Below are positions 33,637 through 39,774 of a stretch of 39,774 bases of DNA, in pieces. Both the position numbers and the translations under genes were made by a program. The stretch spans positions 1 through 39,774 of the forward strand of contig CANREV010000028.1 of assembly GCA_947629645.1 (NCBI GenBank), read 5' to 3'. The stretch's first letter is position 1, and every line of letters starts with the position of its first letter. Source of the stretch: an uncultured Acetatifactor sp. (GTDB lineage: Bacteria > Bacillota > Clostridia > Lachnospirales > Lachnospiraceae). The notes under the pieces are model-generated. The model was not told the origin of the DNA. It ran no database searches and saw nothing but the letters and a program-made list of their open reading frames with translations.

Positions 33637-34503
33637 TTATTTTAGGATATCTTTGCTATCAAAAAGACAAATTTTATCTACAAATGAATACTCTGATAAT
33701 GAATCTTCGCCTGGCTCTTGATTGTACTGCGAAATATGCCAATTTTTCGGTTTCACTACTGACTCTATCATCTCCATGTACTCAGAATCCACACTAGCCA
33801 TTGAATGACCAATAACTACAACCTCTTCAATTTCCTGACAATTCTTCACTAAAAATTCATTAAGTTCTTTATGTTTGTAGTTCTTCTGCAACCTTTTATA
33901 CATTGAATTTACAACTTCTTTTTGTTCATCTACATAATAATCTTCCTCGCTAGACGACATGACAGGCGGCTGCTCCAACGGCTCTTTGTATCCAAATATT
34001 TTATCTCCATCAGAATCCCCATGAATATGTATGATATTAGTACCCTCAGGCAAATCATATAACCTTTCTATTGTAGAAGTATAATTAAATGATACTATCT
34101 GATCTCCTTCATTAAACAGTGATTTCGTAATGCACTCCCTTTCATCCAATTCACTTTCTGCTTCTTGAACCATATCATCCAGCGCATCTCTAACAGCTTC
34201 TTCCAAGGAATCTGTATACATCTGCATATTCAATATTCCACCGTCTCTATCTGATTCATGATCAGATAGATAGTCAGGAAATTGCACATTTCTGCTATAT
34301 ATTTCTTCGGTGTCGATATAAGATAACCCTTCCTCAAATTCACACCAATACACTCCATAAGTGTTCAATATTTCATTCGCATTATCCATCTCATTGTAAA
34401 CTCGTTTTTCAGATAGATGCCTTTCAAAATCTGATACTTTTGTTGGCAATCCGTACATGCAATCAAAACCATTCCCTATTACATATAGCCTCTTTTTATG
34501 CAC
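33637..34503 (-). CDS. AbiH-family abortive-infection protein
   Basis: A 288-residue AbiH-family protein. The family signature is clear: YVIGNGFD (7-14), YGLPTKVSDFE, an acidic WCEFEEGL (53-60), FNYT (139-142), HIHG (159-162) and a C-terminal VIGHSM (about 230-235). AbiH proteins block phage propagation in Lactococcus by an unknown mechanism. The start is GTG at 34501-34503, supported by AGGAGA six bases upstream; it overlaps the end of a 36-codon ORF by 8 bases, suggesting coupling. AT-rich, typical of transferred defence genes. Confidence 0.9.
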   Translation of the reverse strand: MHKKRLYVIGNGFDCMYGLPTKVSDFERHLSEKRVYNEMDNANEILNTYGVYWCEFEEGLSYIDTEEIYSRNVQFPDYLSDHESDRDGGILNMQMYTDSLEEAVRDALDDMVQEAESELDERECITKSLFNEGDQIVSFNYTSTIERLYDLPEGTNIIHIHGDSDGDKIFGYKEPLEQPPVMSSSEEDYYVDEQKEVVNSMYKRLQKNYKHKELNEFLVKNCQEIEEVVVIGHSMASVDSEYMEMIESVVKPKNWHISQYNQEPGEDSLSEYSFVDKICLFDSKDILK

Positions 34504-34606
34504 GATTATTCTCCTCGATATAGAATTTCTCGAACTCTTGGGCGGAGAGATTTATCTGGCTGTTTTTCAGTACACCTTTGTGTGTGTTATTATTCATATT
34601 CTTCAT
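34496..34606 (-). CDS. Small ORF overlapping abiH start
   Basis: A 36-codon frame (MKNMNNNTHKGVLKNSQINL, then SAQEFEKFYIEENNRA) whose stop overlaps the AbiH GTG by 8 bases and which contains the AbiH ribosome site. The C-terminal half looks protein-like. It could be a leader peptide for translational coupling or the tail of a lost gene. No good ribosome site of its own. Confidence 0.4.
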   Translation of the reverse strand: MKNMNNNTHKGVLKNSQINLSAQEFEKFYIEENNRA

Positions 34607-34641
34607 AATTTGAGTTTTTCTCTACCTCGTCCAAAATAATC

Positions 34642-34660
34642 AGAGCCAAAATGGAGCCAA
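34642..34660 (+). repeat. Paired GAGCCAA repeat, left copy
   Basis: AGAGCCAA (34642-34649) and GGAGCCAA (34653-34660), 11 bases start to start. The same pair with the same 11-base spacing occurs at 38655-38673, in the same orientation. Possible attachment-site remnant. Confidence 0.4.
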
Positions 34661-34695
34661 TTATACTCTCGCAAATACATGATGTAATTGTGCAT

Positions 34696-35637
34696 TCACA
34701 TGTCAAAAATGCTTAGTTGTGTTTCTTTTAATGAACCAACTTTTCTGATAGTAATTTTATCATCTTCTTGGACTTGACCACATAAAAGTGGTGATGATGG
34801 ATCATATTTGGCAGCATTTGTTTCTACGCTTTTTGAACTATAATTTGCATAACAATATACACATCCATTTTCACATGTATTATAAGTACCTATTTCAACA
34901 CTTTCAACACATCCACATTCTATACGCTGATTTTTGTCTTTGCCAACATTGAGTTTACTTCCCATAATTTTTTCAATTAATTCTCTATCTATGCAGCAAT
35001 TATGAACTATACCACATTCATCCAAATCTATTTTTTCTGCACAGCTTCCAATCTTAATATTATTATCAGCTGCTATCTTGCTTAATTCCTGAGCGAATTC
35101 TCTCAGCTCATCATCATTTAATTCATAGCTTGATAACCCATCCATATTTTTTTTATTTTTGGGATATACATCAACAAAACTAATCACGCATTTTTCCGTG
35201 TATCCACTTAAAGCCTCTGCAATACCCTTAAATGCTTTCAAATGATATTCTTTTGTATATCTATCAGAAAAGAATATAGGATCATATCTCCAAATCACTC
35301 TTTGCTTGCCAATTTTTTCAGACAACTCTTGAAATATCGGAATCATTTCTGTTTTTTTATTTGGCAAATTAACCTCAACATCATTTCCATATCCAGTTAA
35401 TGTGAATTGAAAATAGTAATTATAATCTTTTATCTCATCTAATCTTTTCATCATTGGCAAAGGATTCTTAGTCCAAAACACAATACAATCTACAATATCT
35501 GGAGTTATTTTTATTTCACTTATCTGATGAGCATTCATCGGATTGCGAACATATAGAAATCCCTCTTTTATTCTATTAAAGAACCAGTCCGAATAATAAT
35601 TTGGAATATCTGTTCTTCTACTTACACTTAATATCAT
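34696..35637 (-). CDS. DUF1848-family protein with C-terminal CX3CX2C
   Basis: A 313-residue DUF1848 protein (MILSVSRRTDIPNYYSDWFF; IVFWTKNPLPMM; VIWRYDPIFFSDRYT). The C-terminal region has Cys241 and Cys243, then Cys255, Cys259, Cys262 (CENGCVYC), a CX3CX2C motif like the iron-sulfur motif of radical SAM enzymes but at the opposite end of the protein. This suggests an Fe-S cofactor. The function of the family is not established to my knowledge. It starts 4 bases after the stop of the cysteine-rich methyltransferase-like gene, so they form an operon. Confidence 0.88.
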   Translation of the reverse strand: MILSVSRRTDIPNYYSDWFFNRIKEGFLYVRNPMNAHQISEIKITPDIVDCIVFWTKNPLPMMKRLDEIKDYNYYFQFTLTGYGNDVEVNLPNKKTEMIPIFQELSEKIGKQRVIWRYDPIFFSDRYTKEYHLKAFKGIAEALSGYTEKCVISFVDVYPKNKKNMDGLSSYELNDDELREFAQELSKIAADNNIKIGSCAEKIDLDECGIVHNCCIDRELIEKIMGSKLNVGKDKNQRIECGCVESVEIGTYNTCENGCVYCYANYSSKSVETNAAKYDPSSPLLCGQVQEDDKITIRKVGSLKETQLSIFDM

Positions 35638-35641
35638 TTCA

Positions 35642-36544
35642 TCACTTCTTTCTTTCCTTCTTTATCAGTATCTGTGCACTAGCACAACTTTCAAATGGAT
35701 TATACGCGTTTCTTATCTCATCTGATATATTATTAAACACAAGAGCATTACTATTATATTGGTCTCCATATTCGTAGTGTCGCTCTTTATTAATATTATC
35801 AAAATGCATTTTTCTCACAATTTTGGGCTCCTTAATTTTTGACTCTAAAATATCAAAAAATTCTCTTCCACCACCCATGGATTTACTAAGATTAATATCA
35901 TTGCACAAAATATATATAGGTTTTTCTTCATATGAATTTAAAAAATCAGCCAACTTATTAATAAATTGAATTATTTTTTCTTCGTCAGAATGTTTATACA
36001 TATCCGAAAATACATATTGAAAAATCAGTACATCCGGTACCCAATTATGATTGACTATGATATCTACCAATTGCAGTATATCATTTGGATAAAACTGAAT
36101 TCCATCTCCATAATACTCTTTAATATCATTCCAAATACGTTTCCATACATCTTCTAATGGATCAATTCCTCTATATTTCAATTTATCATAATTAAGCACA
36201 CCCTGTTTCTTTAGATAATCAACTGCTGCCAATTCAGTACATGGTCCACATCCAACTGACATAATCTTAAGTTTTTTCTTATTCCTAATTTCAGCAAAAC
36301 ATCTTAAGCCATATATAATTTCAGATGCATATTTATATGCATATTTACAATAATAGCAATCTGCCATATGCACACAGTCATATTTTCTTGGAGCCGGAGC
36401 TTTTTGTGGAAAATGCACATACTGTAAACAACTTTGACAGTCTTGTGGGCAACATTCCCCATATGAGCAATCCTCACATTGTTCATGCTCCTTTTGATAT
36501 TCATCTCTATAAGAACATTTTTCAATCAAATCATATAAAAGCAT
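35642..36544 (-). CDS. Cysteine-rich SAM-dependent methyltransferase-like protein
   Basis: A 300-residue protein. The first 70 residues carry ten Cys (10, 23, 26, 31, 32, 36, 39, 57, 63, 66), many in CX2C spacing (CEDC, CQSC, CYYC), a probable zinc or Fe-S region. Residues about 93-110 (KIMSVGCGPCTELAAVDYL) match methyltransferase motif I; GIDPLEDVW and DVLIFQYVFSD fit the following strands. GGAGAG lies before the ATG and TATAAT about 40-50 bases upstream. Coupled to the DUF1848 gene. Substrate unknown; metal-linked modification or defence are guesses. Confidence 0.8.
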   Translation of the reverse strand: MLLYDLIEKCSYRDEYQKEHEQCEDCSYGECCPQDCQSCLQYVHFPQKAPAPRKYDCVHMADCYYCKYAYKYASEIIYGLRCFAEIRNKKKLKIMSVGCGPCTELAAVDYLKKQGVLNYDKLKYRGIDPLEDVWKRIWNDIKEYYGDGIQFYPNDILQLVDIIVNHNWVPDVLIFQYVFSDMYKHSDEEKIIQFINKLADFLNSYEEKPIYILCNDINLSKSMGGGREFFDILESKIKEPKIVRKMHFDNINKERHYEYGDQYNSNALVFNNISDEIRNAYNPFESCASAQILIKKERKK

Positions 36545-36637
36545 TTCTTTCTCTCCAATACATACAATTTTTATTAATTATACTACATTTTTCCACATTC
36601 TTATAGTTGTTTTATTCTTCTTTAATTCCACATATAT

Positions 36638-36868
36638 TCAACTCTCATACCGAAAAAACTCCCTCGCCACCATCTCTGCTGCAGCCCAGTTATATCCTTT
36701 CTTCAAATACCCCTGCACAATCGTCCCAAACATCCCCTTAACCATTTCATCTTCAATATCACAATATGCCTGCATTTCCTTGGATAAAGCCATTGCAACA
36801 TACTCTATCGGCTTATTATCCAATAATTTATGTAGCTTTACCAGCGACTGCTCTGTTGCAAATATTAT
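36638..36868 (-). pseudogene. Unidentified C-terminal gene fragment
   Basis: A frame reading RIIFATEQSLVKLHKLLDNK, then PIEYVAMALSKEMQAYCDIE and ending AREFFRYES. It has no start with a ribosome site and its 5' end abuts the end of the relaxase remnant. It looks like a real protein tail; I do not recognise it. Possibly part of the former mobile element. Confidence 0.4.
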
Positions 36869-37662
36869 CCGCCCTCTGCCGGTTCCTCCGCCTTTTCCTC
36901 TTTCAGTCTCTGCTTTATGCTCTTTGGCGCAATGGACTTCAGATATTCTGCAAACGCATCTCCCAGTCCTCTGGATTCCACAAACCGCTTCAGCTTCTCT
37001 ATCTGACCATTTAAGGCATCGAGCCGTTTCTCCCGTCCGGCTGTCTTCGTTTCGTACTTTTCCACCAGATGGTTCTGCTGTACCGCCTTGTGGAAAACAT
37101 TCACGATCTTATTCCAGTCAGTCTTTTCACTTTCACATATTCCTTGCCGCCGAACAGTCTGTTGACCGGAACCGCAGCGCTTTTTACTGCCTTAGTCTCC
37201 GCATCTGCCTCCCACTCCATCAGCTTCAGCTCCGATGCCCTGAGCGTATGCTGTTTCAAAATATCCCGGCTGTCCCGCTCTTTTTCCTCCAGCTTCCGAA
37301 TTTCCTGAAAAAGTTCTTCCGTCTGCGCTTCCAGTTCCTGATTACGGCTCCCGATCTGCTCCGCCTGTTCTTCCAGCGCCTCCACCTTCCGCATGGCAGC
37401 CTTATACTCCGGCAGGCTCAGGTTCTCCCGCTTAACACCAAGCGTTTCAATCTCTATGCCACGCCCAGCGCAGAGGTCCGCCAGATACGCCCTTTCCCTC
37501 TCCTGCCATGCCACCGTCTCATTCTGCTTCCTGCTGACGGCTTTGGCAAATCCCATCTGCCGGAATGCTTTGGTCGGACTGTTGCATGTTTTCATTTTTT
37601 AATCCATATGCCACTGGGATATAATCTATATGCTGAATGTGGATCAGCTCTTTAAATATCAA
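36865..37662 (-). pseudogene. Decayed MobV/Pre-type relaxase (C-terminal part)
   Basis: At the 5' side (about 37600-37660) one frame gives HIQHIDYIPVAYGLK, the His-rich motif III of MobV relaxases. A frame change leads to AFRQMGFAKAVSRKQNETVA, the conserved GIEIETLGVKRENLSLPEY, and a long coiled coil. A one-base deletion near 37110 (KRLTGIRS ends early) moves to a third frame, NVFHKAVQQNHLVEKYE to KSIAPKSIKQRLKEE. The N-terminal catalytic region is gone. This is what remains of a mobilisable element once present here. Confidence 0.82.
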
Positions 37663-37670
37663 AAAAGCTA

Positions 37671-37701
37671 TTGACTCCAACGTAACGTGATACTGTATTC
37701 T
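37671..37701 (+). promoter_or_regulatory. MerR-type promoter with 19-bp spacer
   Basis: TTGACT (37671-37676), 19-base spacer, TATTCT (37696-37701). An overlong 19-bp spacer carrying a dyad (AACGTAACGT at its centre) is the hallmark of promoters that MerR-family activators distort. It lies about 75 bases upstream of the MerR-family gene, implying autoregulation. Confidence 0.75.
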
Positions 37702-37777
37702 ATTTTCATGGAAGCAGAGTAGATATCAGCCGGCAATTTCTATCCTGCTTCTCCACAAATCAAAGGAGCTGATAAGT

Positions 37778-38656
37778 ATGAGAACGATAAGCCAAGTTGC
37801 AGAATTAACAGGCGTAAGCGCACGAACATTACAATATTATGACGAGATCGGACTGCTAAAGCCAAGCGAATTGACCGAATCCGGCTATCGCCTATATGAT
37901 GATGAAGCCTTACAAAAGCTACAACAGATCCTGTTTTTTAAGGAATTGGGATTTAAGCTGAAAGAAATCAAAGAAATCCTGCAAAAGCCCGACTTTGACA
38001 GAATTAAGGCTTTTAAGAGGCAAAAAGAGTTGCTTCTGCTGAAACGCAATCGGACAGACAGACTGATACAGCTTCTTTGCCGCTTAGAGAAAGGAGAGCA
38101 ATGTATGAGTTTTAAAGAATTTGATCTGTCTGACTACATTACTGCATTGGAGGATTTCAAAAATAACAGCGCCCATGATGTTATCAAATACTTTGGAAGT
38201 GTTGAAAACTTTGATATATCTATTCAAAAAATAAAAGATAATGAAGCAAATATAGCCAAACTTGCCATTCAGCAATTCGGAAGCATTGAGAAGTTCACAG
38301 AAGCCATGAAGCATAATTTAGAGCATTTCTCCGAATTTATGGAAACACAATTAACGGAAGAGGTAAAAGAGATCGGAAAGCAGTCTGATCTACTGTATGG
38401 CAGACTGGCCGCCAATTTGTCGGAAGATGTTTCTTCTCCTAAAGTACAAGCCATCGTGCACGAAATATTGCAGTTTTCACAGAAGCACAGTGACAGCGCA
38501 GACTTAGATAAGCCCTTGATCAATGTCCTTATGGACATCTATTCCAGCGATTACATCAAAAACATAACTGATGGCAAATATGGAAAGGGAACCTCTGACT
38601 ATATCGTAAAAGCCTTCCGCTATTACTCGGAGAATAACGCTGGCAACAACAATTAG
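37778..38656 (+). CDS. MerR-family regulator with TipA-type effector domain
   Basis: A 292-residue regulator. Residues 1-70 are the MerR winged helix (ISQVAELTGVSARTLQYYDE; GYRLYDDEALQKLQQILFF); 75-110 a dimer coiled coil; about 150-260 a TipAS-like antibiotic-binding domain (helical, with FTEAMKHNLEHFSEFM). TipA-type proteins bind thiopeptides and activate their own promoter. AAGGAG lies 8 bases before the ATG. It is followed by a strong inverted repeat at 38689-38720. Confidence 0.9.
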   Translation: MRTISQVAELTGVSARTLQYYDEIGLLKPSELTESGYRLYDDEALQKLQQILFFKELGFKLKEIKEILQKPDFDRIKAFKRQKELLLLKRNRTDRLIQLLCRLEKGEQCMSFKEFDLSDYITALEDFKNNSAHDVIKYFGSVENFDISIQKIKDNEANIAKLAIQQFGSIEKFTEAMKHNLEHFSEFMETQLTEEVKEIGKQSDLLYGRLAANLSEDVSSPKVQAIVHEILQFSQKHSDSADLDKPLINVLMDIYSSDYIKNITDGKYGKGTSDYIVKAFRYYSENNAGNNN

Positions 38657-38673
38657 AGCCAATTTAGAGCCAA
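38655..38673 (+). repeat. Paired GAGCCAA repeat, right copy
   Basis: AGAGCCAA at 38655-38662 and again at 38666-38673, 11 bases apart, directly after the MerR gene. Mirrors the pair at 34642-34660 in sequence, spacing and orientation. Confidence 0.4.
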
Positions 38674-38688
38674 ACGCCATAATGCAAT

Positions 38689-38720
38689 GCCGGAAATGCT
38701 CATTTATCAGCATTTCCGGC
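38689..38720 (+). terminator. Strong hairpin after MerR gene
   Basis: GCCGGAAATGCT / AGCATTTCCGGC, a perfect 12-bp stem with an 8-base loop, followed by GTTT. Good stem, short T-run. It probably terminates the MerR transcript. The next 175 bases contain no gene. Confidence 0.65.
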
Positions 38721-38896
38721 GTTTCATCCGTTACTCAAACTCTTTTCAGGGTACAGAGTATATCTTGTTTTTCTATTGTTTTTCTATCGTTTTTCTTGCG
38801 AAAAGCGTATCATTTGTTGCGGTTTGTTGTCCTTTTATGCAGTTACAAAACTGGTGTACCCAAATTGTACCCAAGGGAATCACCCAAAATTATTAA

Positions 38897-39298
38897 TTAC
38901 AATTTCCACTTCTCATCCAGATACGGTTTTATCATATCCATGACTTTTTCTGCCCTCTCTATCTGCTCTTTTGCCATATCCCTAGAAATAATTTCAAAAT
39001 CCTTATAATCTGCATTTTCCCGCAATCGGTATGCCTTATCCAGCATTTTAGACAATGCTTTATCAAAAACTCCTTCCTTCACATACATGCGATTTACATA
39101 GGCAATTACAGCCGAATGTTTACTGGCATCAAAATGATCTAATGCTGTGACTGCTCTCAACATATGAAAAATCGCATAGTAGGAACGATTAACAGATGAC
39201 TTAAAACTACCTGCATCCATAAGAAGCTTTGCATCATTCAAATTCTCGCAAGCACATTGAAATCGATATTTAGATAACTCAATCACGCTGCTTTCCAT
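38897..39298 (-). CDS. hepT: HEPN-domain toxin HepT
   Basis: A 133-residue HEPN protein. The catalytic RX6H-type motif is RSYYAIFH (Arg38, His45). HepT is an RNase whose activity is blocked when its partner MntA modifies the tyrosine of this motif by AMP transfer; Tyr40/41 is present. AAGGA lies 7 bases before the ATG at 39296-39298. The start overlaps the mntA end by 16 bases. Length and motif are intact. Confidence 0.9.
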   Translation of the reverse strand: MESSVIELSKYRFQCACENLNDAKLLMDAGSFKSSVNRSYYAIFHMLRAVTALDHFDASKHSAVIAYVNRMYVKEGVFDKALSKMLDKAYRLRENADYKDFEIISRDMAKEQIERAEKVMDMIKPYLDEKWKL

Positions 39299-39609
39299 AA
39301 CACAATTCCTTCTTTCTCCACACTTTGATAAAAAGGCAGTACTTCCAACCATGTTCTGAAATGATCTGCATCAATATCAATGACAGAAAAAACCTTATCA
39401 TACTTTAAATTCATATCGACTACAAAATCCGATAACCTGTCTTCTGTATCTGAATCCAGCTTACCATACATAACCAGAGCAATATCAATATCCGATCCTT
39501 CTGTATCACTGCCTCTGGCAACAGAGCCATATAAAACGATTTTTTCAAGTCTATTTTTTAAAATACGCAAAATACCATCTACAAACTCGCTGCGCACCCT
39601 TTCTTCCAT
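39283..39609 (-). CDS. mntA: MNT-domain antitoxin MntA (minimal nucleotidyltransferase)
   Basis: A 108-residue nucleotidyltransferase. The GSX10DXD motif is complete (Gly28, Ser29, Asp40, Asp42: GSVARGSDTEGSDIDIAL), with a later acidic IDIDAD. MntA-type proteins AMPylate HepT and neutralise it. AGGAGG lies 10 bases before the ATG at 39607-39609. It is the first gene of the pair, antitoxin before toxin. Confidence 0.9.
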   Translation of the reverse strand: MEERVRSEFVDGILRILKNRLEKIVLYGSVARGSDTEGSDIDIALVMYGKLDSDTEDRLSDFVVDMNLKYDKVFSVIDIDADHFRTWLEVLPFYQSVEKEGIVLWKAA

Positions 39610-39657
39610 CAGCGTCCACCTCCTAGATATCATTTAATAACTTTTACCACAATCTTC

Positions 39658-39774
39658 TCACATTCCAAATGAAATTTCCATACCCTTCCGCACCATGGTT
39701 TGTGTCAAGTACTCGTTGGCACTTTTCCTATTTTCTTTATGAGTTCTCGTTTTTATGCAATAAATACTGCCCTC
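39658..39774 (-). CDS. C-terminal end of an unidentified gene (runs off window)
   Basis: A minus-strand frame open from the window edge: YCIKTRTHKENRKSANEYLT, then QTMVRKGMEISFGM and TGA at 39658-39660. It is basic and protein-like, about 38 residues visible. I do not recognise it. It ends 48 bases upstream of mntA, so the toxin-antitoxin promoter must be within the short gap or inside this gene. Confidence 0.4.
   Translation of the reverse strand, partial: EGSIYCIKTRTHKENRKSANEYLTQTMVRKGMEISFGM

Noticed and set aside
1..39774. CRISPR array
   Set aside because: No regularly spaced direct repeats of suitable length and no cas genes were seen.
1..39774. Complete insertion sequence or rRNA gene
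   Set aside because: No intact transposase with terminal inverted repeats and no rRNA sequence recognised; mobile-element traces are limited to the relaxase remnant and small fragments.

Overview
The window looks like a chromosomal piece from a motile member of the Lachnospiraceae (Clostridia). Strong AGGAGG-type ribosome binding sites, a flagellar cluster with fliW, csrA and two FlgK paralogs, sigma-D type flagellar promoters, and small regulatory families common in gut Firmicutes all support this. Base composition drops from GC-richer flagellar genes on the left to AT-richer accessory DNA on the right.

Region 1 (1-7260) is a minus-strand flagellar filament-assembly block in the order flgM, flgN, flgK (579 aa), flgK (637 aa), flgL, fliW, csrA, then the 5' end of a flagellin gene. 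Both flgM and the flagellin gene have a sigma-28/sigma-D promoter of the form TAAA-N15-(G/T)(T/C)CGATA(A/T). The flagellin leader carries a hairpin that presents GGA in its loop, next to a GGA-containing Shine-Dalgarno, which is what CsrA recognises. This fits the FliW-CsrA-flagellin homeostasis circuit. Region 2 (7260-11040) holds a GH43 glycosidase, an iron-sulfur protein with two ferredoxin clusters, an unknown protein and tRNA-Val(CAC).

Region 3 (11040-18450) has a MacB-type ABC ATPase whose permease is decayed, a YoaK-like membrane protein, an alpha/beta hydrolase, a BlaI/BlaR1-like repressor-sensor pair behind a twin-operator promoter, and a peptidase E-like protein in an operon with an XRE regulator.

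Region 4 (18450-24400) is heavily rearranged. It contains gene remnants, a RelB/YafQ toxin-antitoxin pair with a truncated toxin, a series of GNAT acetyltransferases, and two lipoproteins. One lipoprotein gene is split: its 5' half is on the minus strand at 22830-23084 and its 3' half is on the plus strand at 19159-19473. Reverting an inversion of 19159-22829 in silico restores this lipoprotein in frame (189 aa) and also gives the GNAT gene at the other breakpoint a normal stop. I consider this the most informative observation in the window.

Region 5 (24600-29740) is a complete response regulator, histidine kinase, ABC ATPase and FtsX-type permease module. Direct repeats of CTTGAG with 11-bp periodicity lie before both the regulator and the ATPase, so the circuit is probably self-activating.

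Region 6 (29740-39774) is an accessory island: GNATs and GNAT remnants, a Nudix-M24 peptidase fusion, a HAM1-family NTP pyrophosphatase, a broken GNAT-pyrophosphatase ORF, an AbiH-family defence protein, a DUF1848 protein next to a cysteine-rich SAM-methyltransferase-like protein, a decayed MobV relaxase, a TipA-like MerR regulator, and a HepT/MntA toxin-antitoxin pair. Paired AGAGCCAA repeats at 34642 and 38655 may mark the ends of a former integrated element.
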